Assembly (NCBI GenBank): GCA_964636945.1
Contig: CAZWVH010000004.1
Location: forward strand, 4,463-68,462
Direction: 5' to 3'
DNA length: 64,000 nt
Source: CAZADA01 sp964636945
Lineage (GTDB): Bacteria > Pseudomonadota > Alphaproteobacteria > Caulobacterales > Maricaulaceae
Of the stretch, positions 53,600 through 62,931 are shown piece after piece. The notes beneath the pieces are model-generated. The model did not search any database and was not told the DNA's origin. It worked only from the letters and a program-made list of their open reading frames with translations. Each line of letters begins with the position of its first letter. Positions within the stretch are counted from its first letter, which is position 1. The position numbers and the translations under genes are program-made.

Positions 53600-54529
53600 T
53601 TAGACCGCCACGATCGATTGCTCGGCCAATAGGGCTAAGCGCACGGCTTCAGCGCCATCTTGAATTGAGATTGCCGGCGCCTCGCCACGCAGCACGGAGC
53701 GCACGAACGCGTCCACACTGGCGCCCAGTGAGTCCTTGGCTTCTGGATTGTCCGCAAAGTCCTCATTGAGCGGGTGCTCAGTGGTATTGCCCAAAGTCTT
53801 GGCCACAAAATCCACCTCGATCACGCCGGAGGGATACTCCAAGCGCATCACCCGGTCGCGGTCGTCCGCCACCCGGCTCGCGGTGAATTCGGCCACAATA
53901 CCGTTTTCAAACTCAATCACTGCGTCCAGCACGTCAGCGTGTTCGGTCTTGACGCGGCGGGCCTCGCCTTTCGCACTGACCGCATGGGCGCGCTGGGCCA
54001 AGATCCGCGCTAAGTCGATGTCATGGGTCATAAGATCCAAGCTGACCGACACATCCGCACCGCGCGGCGAAAATGGATTGCATCGCCGGGCCACAATTTT
54101 TTTTGGCGGCTCATCAATGTCGAACACGCCAAGGGCTGAAAACACGAAGCGTTCTTGATGGCCGGCCTGCACCCGCACACCCGTTTCATCCGCCTTGGCC
54201 ACAAGGGCATCGGCGTCGTCCATGGTGGTCGCCACTGGTTTTTCCACAAGAACATGAACGCCAGCGTCCATCGCGCGCAAAGCGAGCTCGGCGTGGGTGC
54301 GCGCGGGGCTGGCGACTGTGACCACATCACACTCCAGCAACAGCGCGTCGACGTCATCAAACGTCCGCGCGCCAAAGCGCTCAGCCAGCGTCGCCATGCG
54401 GTCCGCCTCGGGATCGAAGATTCCAATCAACTGGGTATCGCCATGTGTGGCGTATTTGCTCGCATGGTAGCCGCCAAACACGCCGGCTCCGACCACACCC
54501 GCGCGCAGCTGTTTTCCACTTTGCGTCAT
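53600..54529 (-). CDS. Gfo/Idh/MocA-family sugar-nucleotide dehydrogenase (GnnA/WbpB-like)
   Basis: 309 residues from the ATG at 54529, which follows AAGGAATGAGC. RAGVVGAGVFGGYHASKYAT is the NAD(P)-binding loop and VLVEKPVATT the family signature (EKP). MTHDIDLARILAQ contains the catalytic His region. It would oxidise the 3-OH of UDP-GlcNAc or a related compound for transamination by the DegT protein downstream, 113 bp away on the same strand. The assignment to GnnA rests on the gene pair and the length. Confidence 0.82.
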   Translation of the reverse strand: MTQSGKQLRAGVVGAGVFGGYHASKYATHGDTQLIGIFDPEADRMATLAERFGARTFDDVDALLLECDVVTVASPARTHAELALRAMDAGVHVLVEKPVATTMDDADALVAKADETGVRVQAGHQERFVFSALGVFDIDEPPKKIVARRCNPFSPRGADVSVSLDLMTHDIDLARILAQRAHAVSAKGEARRVKTEHADVLDAVIEFENGIVAEFTASRVADDRDRVMRLEYPSGVIEVDFVAKTLGNTTEHPLNEDFADNPEAKDSLGASVDAFVRSVLRGEAPAISIQDGAEAVRLALLAEQSIVAV

Positions 54530-54798
54530 GCTCATTCCTTCTTCGCGCTTCACAAAGCACGGTCGACAGACAAACACCGCCTACCCGCTTGGACGCAACA
54601 AGGGCGCGCATCAAACATTGTTTCGCCAGGTTGCGTGACAACTCATACGTGAAATTGTTGAGATTCGCACACGCGCAGCGTGCATTTTCCCAGAATCTGG
54701 CGTATCCATTGACGAATAGCGCTTTTCAAAGCGAATCAGACGAGACACCTTGTCTATCGCTGCGGAGATTGGTCCGCAGAGCTGAAGGGAGGGGCTTC

Positions 54799-55065
54799 AT
54801 GAACAAGTCCGAACTCGTAAAGGCAGTGTCGACCAAGTCGGGGCAGACCCAAGCTCAAGTCGGCGAAACCATCGATACCGTGATCGGCGTGATCACTGAT
54901 CAACTGAAAAGCGGCGAGCAAGTCGCACTCGCCGGCTTTGGCACCTTCAAGGCGAAACGCCGCGAAGCCCGCGAGGGCCGCAACCCGCGCACAGGCGAGC
55001 CGGTGAAAATCGCAGCAAAGACCACGGCTGCCTGGACACCATCTGCGGCGCTGAAAGATCTCTAA
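54799..55065 (+). CDS. HU-family DNA-binding protein
   Basis: 88 residues. MNKSELVKAVSTKSGQTQAQ, then VALAGFGTFKAKRREAREGR and NPRTGEPVKIAAKTTAAW, the DNA-binding arm signature. The ATG at 54799 has AAGGGAGGGGCTTC, a strong ribosome binding site. Length and arm are typical of HU, a nucleoid protein that bends DNA. It stands alone with its own hairpin downstream. Confidence 0.95.
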   Translation: MNKSELVKAVSTKSGQTQAQVGETIDTVIGVITDQLKSGEQVALAGFGTFKAKRREAREGRNPRTGEPVKIAAKTTAAWTPSAALKDL

Positions 55066-55078
55066 TTAGCGTCGTTTC

Positions 55079-55115
55079 AGTTGGCGGCGCGGGCGCATGA
55101 GCTCCGCCGCCAACT
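55079..55115 (+). terminator. Hairpin after the HU gene (no U-tract)
   Basis: AGTTGGCGGCG (55079-55089) pairs perfectly with CGCCGCCAACT (55105-55115), an 11-bp stem with a 15-nt loop 13 bases past the stop. No T-run follows, so it may act with Rho or protect the message end. Confidence 0.5.
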
Positions 55116-55175
55116 CAATCCCAACCTGGGCTCGCCACGGCGCGAGCACAATCGTCAGATATTCCCAATTTACCC

Positions 55176-56546
55176 CTACGCTGCGTCCCGAACGCCGCGT
55201 CGGACATTGCGCAATTCCTCAGCCACCAGAAACGCCAGCTCCAGGGCTTGATCGGCGTTTAAGCGGGGGTCGCAATGGGTGTGATAGCGCGATGACAAAT
55301 CGGCCGGCGTTAGGCCGCCCACACCGCCAACGCATTCCGTGACATTCTTCCCCGTCATTTCCACATGCACGCCGCCAGGATAGGCGCCTTCCGACTGCGT
55401 GACATCAATGAACTGACGCAATTCAGAGAAAATACGCTCCACTTCGCGCGTCTTGTATCCGCCATCGGTTTTGTAGGTGTTGCCGTGCATGGGGTCGCTG
55501 GCCCAGACCACTCGAAAGCCCTCTTGCTGCACAGCGCGCACAAGGCTTGGCAGCGCACGCTCGACCTGGCCGGCGCCAAATCGCGTGATGAGCGTCAACC
55601 GTCCCGCTTCATTTTTGGGATTGAGCGTTGCGATCAGCGATTTGAGCTCATCAACGTCCATGCCCGGCCCACATTTAAGCCCAATGGGATTCTTCACACC
55701 GCGCAGAAATTCCACATGAGCGTGATCGAGCTGGCGGGTGCGATGGCCGATCCACAAGAAATGCGCCGACGTGTCATACCAATCGCCGGTCAGTGTATCG
55801 ACGCGGGTCATGGCCTCTTCCACATCAAGCAACAAAGCTTCATGACTGGTATAAAATGATGTGCCTGACAATTGGGGCACTGACTTCTCATTGACCCCGC
55901 AAGCGTTCATGAACTCTAGCGCTTCACCAATGTGATCGGCGAGCTCTTGATAGCGCGCTGCCTGCGGCGACTGGCTCACAAAATCCAGCGTCCAGCGGTG
56001 CACATTCGACAATGCCGCGTAGCCGCCATTGGCGAAAGCGCGCAAAAGGTTCAGCGTCGCCGCCGACTGGCTGTAAGCCTTGATCAATCGCTGGGGGTCG
56101 GGCGTACGAGCCTCGAGCGTAAAGGCTTGTTCATTGATGTTGTCACCGCGATAGCTGGGTAAGGTAACGCCATCGCGCGTCTCGGTGGGTTCTGAGCGGG
56201 GCTTAGCAAACTGCCCGGCAATGCGGCCCACTTTGACCACGGGCTTGGCGGCGGCAAACGTCAAAATCACCGCCATTTGCATGAGAACGCGGAAAGTGTC
56301 GCGAATGGAATCGGCGTGAAACTCGGCGAAGCTTTCTGCGCAATCGCCGCCCTGCAGCAAGAACGCCTCACCCGCCTCAACCCGCGCCAAGTCGTTCTTA
56401 AGATTGCGCGCCTCACCGGCAAACACCAATGGAGGCTGGGCGCGCAGCTGGTTCACGGCGTCCTCATAGGCCTCGCGGTCCGGATAATCGGAGGGCATAT
56501 GTTTGGCCGGTTTTGTCCGCCAACTCGCCGGTGTCCAAGGGTTCAT
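55176..56546 (-). CDS. aroF: 3-deoxy-7-phosphoheptulonate (DAHP) synthase, class II
   Basis: First step of the shikimate pathway. 456 residues from the ATG at 56546, matching class II enzymes. [20 protein letters not shown] is the typical N-terminus. [35 protein letters not shown], then [26 protein letters not shown] and [20 protein letters not shown] carry the metal and phosphate ligands. The upstream in-frame extension to 56654 lacks homology to the family. The gene symbol for class II varies (aroF/aroG). Confidence 0.93.
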   Translation of the reverse strand: MNPWTPASWRTKPAKHMPSDYPDREAYEDAVNQLRAQPPLVFAGEARNLKNDLARVEAGEAFLLQGGDCAESFAEFHADSIRDTFRVLMQMAVILTFAAAKPVVKVGRIAGQFAKPRSEPTETRDGVTLPSYRGDNINEQAFTLEARTPDPQRLIKAYSQSAATLNLLRAFANGGYAALSNVHRWTLDFVSQSPQAARYQELADHIGEALEFMNACGVNEKSVPQLSGTSFYTSHEALLLDVEEAMTRVDTLTGDWYDTSAHFLWIGHRTRQLDHAHVEFLRGVKNPIGLKCGPGMDVDELKSLIATLNPKNEAGRLTLITRFGAGQVERALPSLVRAVQQEGFRVVWASDPMHGNTYKTDGGYKTREVERIFSELRQFIDVTQSEGAYPGGVHVEMTGKNVTECVGGVGGLTPADLSSRYHTHCDPRLNADQALELAFLVAEELRNVRRGVRDAA

Positions 56547-56737
56547 TCGTCCTATTCCTTCCACACGACCCCGATCACGACCGCCATTCAAGCAGTTGAT
56601 CAGCCCTTCGCCTAGCCCACCCAGTGGGGTTGCATATAGGCTTGAGCGGCACAATCCAAAGATCAGCGCACCAGAGTGGCTTGGCCCTTGCGGCTCCGCG
56701 CAGTATGAGGTGACGGGATCAGCCAGTGGGATGAGTT

Positions 56738-57688
56738 ATGCAGAGTTCGATGAAGAAGTTCGGGAGTCCTGGAAACCGCACGCGCTTTAGGGCTTTGCCC
56801 GCACTGGCGCTGTTCGGTCTGATTGCGGCAGCGGGATGTTCCTCGATCGTGGACGCGGGTCGATCGGCGATTGGCGGCCCGGTGGATGTGACTCCGCCGC
56901 CTGCAACACTGCCGCCGGTTGAAAGCGCAGGCGATGACGCCCTGCTTGGCGGACGTCAGTATTCGGTCAACACGCCGGACGAGCAATGGGGTGTGGGGTT
57001 TCTCGTTGCGCCCGGTCGGCGCCTGGATCGCATCGAACTGCCTTTGTTCGACACGCCACGCGGGGCTCAATGGGGATGGTTCATTGAGGGACGCGGCTAC
57101 AATCAGCGCGCCAACACTGCCGCACCAAGTCGACCCGGCGCCTGGCTGCAAATCTTGGGCGGCGATCAGGCGCTGATCGTGATCCAAGAAGAACGCGGCG
57201 ACTGGATTGAGGTGCGCTGGGGCGAACCATCCGATGCGCGCGGCGGATTGGCCTGGACCAATGTGGAATTGGCCCGCCAGGCCGGATTGACGTACACGCC
57301 CTGGACCACGGCGTTTATCGGCTCGGGCGGCCTGATGTTTCGTGATCCCTCACTGAACTATAATCTGCGCGAGCAGCCGGGCGTTGACGCGCCGGTTCTG
57401 CGTCGGGTCACTGGCCGTGACTACGACATGGAGGCGGTGGATATCTCCGGAGATTGGATGCGCGTCATTGTCCATGAGCCACCAAAATGCGCGCCGCGCT
57501 CCGACAGCAGCGGTGATGAAGTCCTGCTCGGCGGACTGAGCGGCGCGCTCGCGGGCGGCGAATCCGACGGCGAGGCGGAGGTTCAGCGACGCAGCGACGA
57601 AGGCTGGTTGAAGTGGCGCTCAGTCGGCAAAGGGCCTTGGATTGACCGCACCAATCGCTGCATCATTCAAAATCCGCTGACGAACTGA
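56738..57688 (+). CDS. Lipoprotein of unknown function with SH3-like segments
   Basis: 316 residues. Signal peptide and lipobox: LPALALFGLIAAAGCSS. Two beta-rich segments follow (GAWLQILGGDQALIVIQEER and GDWIEVRWGEPSDARG; YNLREQPGVDAPVLRRVTGR with YDMEAVDISGDWMRVIVHEP), the second closely resembling a bacterial SH3 domain. A charged linker precedes the C-terminus. It probably binds cell-wall material. It begins with an ATG at 56738; a second ATG at 56750 is an alternative. Confidence 0.65.
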   Translation: MQSSMKKFGSPGNRTRFRALPALALFGLIAAAGCSSIVDAGRSAIGGPVDVTPPPATLPPVESAGDDALLGGRQYSVNTPDEQWGVGFLVAPGRRLDRIELPLFDTPRGAQWGWFIEGRGYNQRANTAAPSRPGAWLQILGGDQALIVIQEERGDWIEVRWGEPSDARGGLAWTNVELARQAGLTYTPWTTAFIGSGGLMFRDPSLNYNLREQPGVDAPVLRRVTGRDYDMEAVDISGDWMRVIVHEPPKCAPRSDSSGDEVLLGGLSGALAGGESDGEAEVQRRSDEGWLKWRSVGKGPWIDRTNRCIIQNPLTN

Positions 57689-57720
57689 CGCGATTGCCCG
57701 GCGCCCAGTGGGAATTTGGG

Positions 57721-59118
57721 CTATTCGGCCGCGCGCAGTTCAGGCGGACGCACCGGCTCGCGCATCAGCATGAACTCTTCAGCGATGGTGGGGTGAACCG
57801 CGCAGGTTTCATCCCATGCTGACTTTTTCAGCCCGGCTTTCACCGCCAAACCAGCAAGCTGAATGATTTCACCCGCCGCCTCGCCCACCATGTGGCAGCC
57901 CAAGACCACGTCATCGTCTTTGCGCACCACCAATTTCATCATCACGCGCTGCTCGTCGCCGGTCAGCATGTGTTTCATGGGTCGAAAGTCAGCGCGATAC
58001 ACCTCGACCGCGCCGGCGCCATAGGTCTTGCGGGCTTCCTCCTCGCTCATCCCCACTGACCCCGCAGGCGGCTGTGTGAAAATTGCCGACGCCACATTGC
58101 GATGGTCGAACGCTGTGGGCTTGCCGCCAAAAACCGTATTGGCGAAAGCCTGCCCCTCGCGAATGGCCACCGGCGTCAATTGCAGCCGATTGGTCACGTC
58201 GCCAACGGCGTAAATGTGCTCCACCGATGTTTGAGAATACTCATCGACGATAATCGCGCCTTGGTCCGTCGCATCGACCCCGGCGGCCTCGAGACCCAAT
58301 CCGGCGGTGTTGGGATTGCGGCCAATGGCGAACATCACTTCGTCGGTTTCAATATGGGCGCCATTGGTGACATGACACCGAATGCGGCCACCCTCCATGC
58401 GCTCAAGTTTTTCAAACACCGCGTGGGTGATCACCCGTACGCCGGACCGTTTGAGCTCAGAATGCACACTGGTGCGCACGTCCATGTCAAAGCCGCGCAA
58501 GACCGTGTCGCCGCGATAAATGAGACAGGTGCGCGAGCCCAACCCATTGAATATACTGGCAAACTCACACGCGATATAACCGCCGCCTGCAATCACCACA
58601 TGCTCAGGCAAGGTCTCGAGATGAAAGGCCTCGTCAGAAGTGATCGCCAGCTCTTGGCCCTCCAACTCGTAAGGGCGGGAGGGCGTTGCGCCCACGGCCA
58701 CCAAAATGGTTTTGGCCGTCACGGTCCGCCCCGAATTCACAAGGCGTAAGGTATGGGCGTCTTCAAACACCGCGCGGTCTTCAATGATGTCGACGCCCGC
58801 ATTGGCGAGCATCTTCCACGCCATGGCGGAAATGCGGTCGACCTCGGCGTCTTTGTTCGCGATCAGTGTGGACCAGTTGAGCGTGGGCGCTGCGCCCTCC
58901 CAGCCATAGCCTTGGGCGTGCGAGAACCCATGTCCAAACTCAGAAGAAAACACGAGGAACTTCTTGGGGACACACCCGCGAATTTGGCAGGTCCCGCCCA
59001 CCCGGTATTCTTCAGCCACAGCTGTTTTTGCGCCAAAAACCGCCGACGCGACGCGCGCGGCGCGAATACCGCCTGATCCCGCGCCAATGACAAACAGGTC
59101 ATAGTCATAGGTTTGCAT
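57721..59118 (-). CDS. gor: Glutathione-disulfide reductase
   Basis: 465 residues, NADPH-dependent flavoenzyme that keeps glutathione reduced. FAD loop FVIGAGSGGIRAARVAS; redox-active disulfide GGTCQIRGCVPKKFLVFSSE (GGTCVIRGCVPKK in most relatives); NADPH domain VVIAGGGYIACEFASIFNGL; the C-terminal CAVHPTIAEEFMLM holds the catalytic His-Glu pair. It is downstream of rpiA on the same strand, 37 bases apart. An Atm1-type exporter elsewhere in the window also fits a glutathione-based thiol system. Confidence 0.93.
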   Translation of the reverse strand: MQTYDYDLFVIGAGSGGIRAARVASAVFGAKTAVAEEYRVGGTCQIRGCVPKKFLVFSSEFGHGFSHAQGYGWEGAAPTLNWSTLIANKDAEVDRISAMAWKMLANAGVDIIEDRAVFEDAHTLRLVNSGRTVTAKTILVAVGATPSRPYELEGQELAITSDEAFHLETLPEHVVIAGGGYIACEFASIFNGLGSRTCLIYRGDTVLRGFDMDVRTSVHSELKRSGVRVITHAVFEKLERMEGGRIRCHVTNGAHIETDEVMFAIGRNPNTAGLGLEAAGVDATDQGAIIVDEYSQTSVEHIYAVGDVTNRLQLTPVAIREGQAFANTVFGGKPTAFDHRNVASAIFTQPPAGSVGMSEEEARKTYGAGAVEVYRADFRPMKHMLTGDEQRVMMKLVVRKDDDVVLGCHMVGEAAGEIIQLAGLAVKAGLKKSAWDETCAVHPTIAEEFMLMREPVRPPELRAAE

Positions 59119-59155
59119 GTGGCGCCTCCAAAATTTTGCCGAGAATTATGCCGAT

Positions 59156-59872
59156 CTACAGTTCCAGTACTTCGGCGCGCCCGTCCCGTCCCACAATCAC
59201 GGTGCGCGTCATGGCGATAAACAATCCGTGTTCAACCACGCCGGGGAGGGCTGAGAGCGCCGACGCCATGTCTTTTGGATCTGGGATTTGCCCCAAATGG
59301 CAATCGAGAATGAAATTCTGACCGTCCGTGACAAACGGCCGGCCCGATGAACCCAAGCGCAATTCAACCTGTGGACGAAGACAACCGCACGCCGCCAAGA
59401 CATCGTGAATTTTCTTCGCCGTGATGGTGAAGCCAAAACGGTCCACTTCCACCGGCAAAGGAAAGGCGCCGAGCCGCTCGACCATTTTCGGTCTGTGCAC
59501 CACAATCACATATTGGTCGGCGGCGTTGGCGATAATCTTTTCGCGCAACAAGGCGCCGCCGCCACCCTTGAGCAAATTGAAGTCAGGATCCACTTCATCA
59601 GCGCCGTCAATAGCCAGGTGGATCCGGTCCACATGCTCCACATCCATTAAAGGCACACCGGCGGCCATCGCCACATCGGCCGTGCGTTGGGACGTGGCGA
59701 CGCCGCGCACATTCAGCTTGGTCTCGCTCAGGCGAGCGCCCAAGAGCTCCACAAAAATTTCCGACGTTGATCCAGAGCCCAGTCCCAGCGTCATGCCGTC
59801 TTCGACATAGGTGAGCGCCGTGAGCGCTGCATTCATTTTGGCGTGTTCAGTGGTGTCCATCACCATGCTCAT
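59156..59872 (-). CDS. rpiA: Ribose-5-phosphate isomerase A
   Basis: Interconverts ribose 5-phosphate and ribulose 5-phosphate in the pentose phosphate pathway. 238 residues. TLGLGSGSTSEIFVELLG binds phosphate, LAIDGADEVDPDFNLLKGGG and GALLREKIIANAADQYVIV carry the catalytic Asp, Glu and Lys. It overlaps glmU by four bases (ATGA) and is followed by gor. The glmU-rpiA-gor order is a recurring alphaproteobacterial arrangement (from memory). Confidence 0.94.
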   Translation of the reverse strand: MSMVMDTTEHAKMNAALTALTYVEDGMTLGLGSGSTSEIFVELLGARLSETKLNVRGVATSQRTADVAMAAGVPLMDVEHVDRIHLAIDGADEVDPDFNLLKGGGGALLREKIIANAADQYVIVVHRPKMVERLGAFPLPVEVDRFGFTITAKKIHDVLAACGCLRPQVELRLGSSGRPFVTDGQNFILDCHLGQIPDPKDMASALSALPGVVEHGLFIAMTRTVIVGRDGRAEVLEL

Positions 59873-61227
59873 TTGAGTGAGCCTTCTGAATTCTTGACCA
59901 ATTTCTTCGACGCGCGAAACTCTTCAGCCCAGTTGGCTTTATTGACCTGACGCCCCCGACCGAGCGCCAACGCATTGTCGGGCACGTCCTGAGTGATCAC
60001 CGAACCCGCCGCCGTATAAGCGCCCTGGCCCACAATCACCGGCGCCACCAGCGCCGTATCAGACCCGATAAACGCGCCCGCGCCAATGGTGGTTGTGAAC
60101 TTGCCAAAACCGTCATAATTGCACGTGATTGTGCCCGCTCCGATATTGGCCCCCGCGCCCACATGAGCATCGCCCAAATAGGTGAGGTGGGAGGCCTTGG
60201 CGCCCTCACCCAGCGTGGTCTTCTTCAACTCAACAAAATTGCCGACCTTGGCGCGCGCGCCGATGTCAGCTCCCGGTCTTAGCCGCGCATAGGGTCCGAT
60301 CTCTGCCCCTGGGCCCACATGGGCCTGCTCCAAATGACAAAAACTGTGGATTTGGGCGCCGCTCTCAACGCGCACGCCTGGTCCGAACACCACATGGGGA
60401 GCGATAGTCACGTCCGGCTCGATCTGCGTATCGTGGGAGAAAAACACCGTTTCCGGCGCAATCAACGTGACGCCCGACACCATGGCTTCATCGCGCATCC
60501 GCATCTGAAACGCCGCCTCTGCCAGCGCCAAATCCTGGCGATTATTGACGCCCAACACCTCATCGGCGCTGGCGTGCACAACCTGCGGCGTCAGTCCCTG
60601 AGCGCGCGCAAGGCCCACAATGTCAGTGAGGTAAAATTCCCCCTTGGCGTTGTCATTGGTCACCTGATCCAGCAGATCAAACAATTGGGCGCACGGGGCG
60701 GCGACAATGCCAGAATTGCACAAACCGATGGCAAGCTCCTCATCGCTTGCATCTCGCGCCTCCACAATGCGCTCGAGCCCGCCCTCGCCGTTCACCACCA
60801 ATCGCCCGTAAAGACCCGGATCGTCGGGTTCAAATCCAACCACCACCGGTGCTTTGGCCTCGGCGACACGATCGAACGCGGCGTTGACCGTCTCGGGCCG
60901 GACCAACGGCGTGTCCGCGTACAACACAACGCAATCGGCATCGGCTAGGTCCAGTGAATCGCGGGCCGCCAATACGGCGTGGCCCGTGCCAAGGGGCGGA
61001 TCCTGGACCGTGGTGGTCAATCCCAATGCTGATGCGGCGTCTTGGACCTCAGGCGCATGAGCGCCGCACACCACAACTATCTGATCCGCGCCACAAGCGC
61101 GCGCCAAGTTCGCCGCCCAAGCCAACATGGGCCTGGCGCCCACGGCGTGCAGAACCTTGGGGGTTTGAGACCGCATGCGTGTCCCTTTGCCAGCGGCGAG
61201 AATAACAGCGACGCGCGCTTTGCTCAT
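59869..61227 (-). CDS. glmU: Bifunctional GlmU: N-acetylglucosamine-1-phosphate uridylyltransferase/glucosamine-1-phosphate acetyltransferase
   Basis: Makes UDP-GlcNAc for cell wall and lipopolysaccharide. 452 residues. The uridylyl domain starts VAVILAAGKGTRMRSQTPKV; VVLYADTPLV is in the catalytic core. The C-terminal left-handed beta-helix (hexapeptide repeats IAPHVVFGPGVRVES to GYTAAGSV-type end) is the acetyltransferase. Active-site regions look complete. UDP-GlcNAc feeds the DegT/Gfo-Idh pair nearby. Confidence 0.95.
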   Translation of the reverse strand: MSKARVAVILAAGKGTRMRSQTPKVLHAVGARPMLAWAANLARACGADQIVVVCGAHAPEVQDAASALGLTTTVQDPPLGTGHAVLAARDSLDLADADCVVLYADTPLVRPETVNAAFDRVAEAKAPVVVGFEPDDPGLYGRLVVNGEGGLERIVEARDASDEELAIGLCNSGIVAAPCAQLFDLLDQVTNDNAKGEFYLTDIVGLARAQGLTPQVVHASADEVLGVNNRQDLALAEAAFQMRMRDEAMVSGVTLIAPETVFFSHDTQIEPDVTIAPHVVFGPGVRVESGAQIHSFCHLEQAHVGPGAEIGPYARLRPGADIGARAKVGNFVELKKTTLGEGAKASHLTYLGDAHVGAGANIGAGTITCNYDGFGKFTTTIGAGAFIGSDTALVAPVIVGQGAYTAAGSVITQDVPDNALALGRGRQVNKANWAEEFRASKKLVKNSEGSLK

Positions 61228-61280
61228 AAGTCAGTTCCATGCAAGGTCAGGTGTTGAGGCGAATGGGAGTAGATTAGCCA

Positions 61281-62000
61281 ATGGACGCAGTTACGGCGAG
61301 ACGCCCCGATCGACAAATCTTGGATGGTTCGGTGATCCTCTTCGATCTGGACGGGACACTTGTGGACACCGCGCCTGATTTGGTGCGCGCCCTCAATCAC
61401 GCCTTGGTTAAAGACGGGCTGCCCAAGGCGCAACTGTCAGATGTGAGGGCAATGGTGGGACGCGGCTCGCGCGCACTCATTTTGAGAGCCTTGGCCCGAT
61501 GTGGCACGTCCTATCCTGAGGCTAAATTGCAGGCGCTCCAGTCTGACTTTTTGCAGGCTTACGCCGAAGGCGTTGCGCAAGACAGCGTGCTGTTCCCCCA
61601 TGTGCGCGAGACGCTCGACGTCCTTAAGGCCGCGGGGGCGCACATGGCCGTCGCCACCAACAAGCCGCATGGCTTGGCCCAAGCTGTGTTGGATGCATTC
61701 AACATCAGCGATTACTTCTTTAATCTGGTGGGTGGAGATACAGCGCCGCGCAAAAAACCGGACGGGGCGCATCTGGTCGCCGCCGCCGCGCCTCACACGC
61801 TCGAACGTGCTGTAATGATTGGCGATTCCGAAACCGATGCCGCGGCCGCTCATGCCGCGCGCGTCCCGGTCATTCTCGTACGACATGGCTATAGCGAAAC
61901 GCCGCTGGACCTTCTCAAGGCCCATGCCATTTTCGATGATTTTGAAGATTTGCCGGAGGCAATTGCACAGGCGCTCAAACACGCGAGCGCCTGTGCTTGA
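61281..62000 (+). CDS. gph: Phosphoglycolate phosphatase-type HAD hydrolase
   Basis: 239 residues, HAD fold. Motif I: VILFDLDGTLVDTAPDLVRA with D22 and D24. Motif II: MAVATNKPHGLAQAVL. Motif III: RKKPDGAHLVAAA. Motif IV: MIGDSETDAAAAHAARVPVI. It removes phosphate from 2-phosphoglycolate, a product of DNA repair. It lies divergent from glmU. Closely related phosphatases have overlapping substrates. Confidence 0.9.
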   Translation: MDAVTARRPDRQILDGSVILFDLDGTLVDTAPDLVRALNHALVKDGLPKAQLSDVRAMVGRGSRALILRALARCGTSYPEAKLQALQSDFLQAYAEGVAQDSVLFPHVRETLDVLKAAGAHMAVATNKPHGLAQAVLDAFNISDYFFNLVGGDTAPRKKPDGAHLVAAAAPHTLERAVMIGDSETDAAAAHAARVPVILVRHGYSETPLDLLKAHAIFDDFEDLPEAIAQALKHASACA

Positions 62001-62026
62001 CATTGCGGGAGATGAAAAGCGGGGCG

Positions 62027-62275
62027 TTAGCCCTGCTGATGCACGCTCGCGCTGCGACGAACGAGATTGCGAGGCTCGCTATCAGCCGCAATCCGACGCG
62101 GCATGCCGTTCACCATGTCCGAGCGCACATCAGTGCGCGCCGAACGCATCGCCGGCAAAAAGCCAGCTTCCACTAACTTCACGTCAACGTCGTACCCGCG
62201 TTCTTGCCAGAACGCTTGGATTTTCAATGCAAGACGCTTTGCGCCTTCGCTACTACACCAATCCCCCGCGGTCAT
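62027..62275 (-). CDS. Small conserved alphaproteobacterial protein of unknown function
   Basis: 82 residues from the ATG at 62275, preceded by a strong GTAAGGAGGAGCCT. The core is ALKIQAFWQERGYDVDVKLV, then AMRSARTDVRSDMVNGMPRR, a pattern I recall in uncharacterised alphaproteobacterial proteins. No enzyme motif. The strong ribosome binding site and conservation suggest it is real. Confidence 0.75.
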   Translation of the reverse strand: MTAGDWCSSEGAKRLALKIQAFWQERGYDVDVKLVEAGFLPAMRSARTDVRSDMVNGMPRRIAADSEPRNLVRRSASVHQQG

Positions 62276-62693
62276 AGGCTCCTCCTTACTCTGTGAGGCG
62301 GCCGAATGTGAACACACATCAGCCTGATGCGGCTATTGCAAACGCCGCGCCAAAACTGCCCCACAGCCCGGAACTACAAAAAGAACCTGAAGCGGATACC
62401 TCCGCTGCGACCGCATTGAAATTGCGTGCTTAGAAATGCTGCGTCGCACTCAGGCATTGCGCGAGTGGTGTAATGACCACCGTCGGCAAATTGAATAAAC
62501 AGACTTTCTGTGGACGATGCAATCAGAAAGTGGCCCCCTGCGACAAATATGTCGCACTCTCGATCCTGGCGGCTCGACACGAAATCCGGGCAAATACCGC
62601 TGACCGCGGGCCAATTGACAAGCTTGAGGTCGGCGGACTATCCAGAAATCTTTCGCGGGCTTGATTGCAATGCAGCAATGGGCGACGCGTTTC
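62276..62693. other. Gene-free stretch upstream of tRNA-Val
   Basis: 418 bp without a supportable gene; short frames lack ribosome binding sites or recognisable sequence. It must hold the promoter of the minus-strand small protein gene and, at its right end, that of tRNA-Val. Confidence 0.5.
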
Positions 62694-62768
62694 GGGCGGT
62701 TAGCTCAGCGGGAGAGCACTTCGTTCACACCGAAGGGGTCACTGGTTCAATCCCAGTACCGCCCACCA
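62694..62768 (+). tRNA. tRNA-Val(CAC)
   Basis: 75 nt with the CCA end encoded. Acceptor stem GGGCGGT (62694-62700) pairs with ACCGCCC (62758-62764). D-arm TAGCTCAGCGGGAGAGCA, anticodon arm CTTCG-TTCACAC-CGAAG giving anticodon CAC, and T-arm CTGG-TTCAATC-CCAG. All four stems are intact. Confidence 0.96.
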
Positions 62769-62931
62769 TTTTCCAAGAGCGTCCGCCCCGCCCGGCCGCG
62801 CCGTTTCCAGTCATTGCGCACATGCAGCCAGCGCTCGCATGAAGCAGGCTGAAGGCTGATGGGTTTGGTCGTGGTTCGTCATGTGGACGAGGGCCGCCTT
62901 TGATTATGGATGGCGACGCGCAGCCGCGCCT

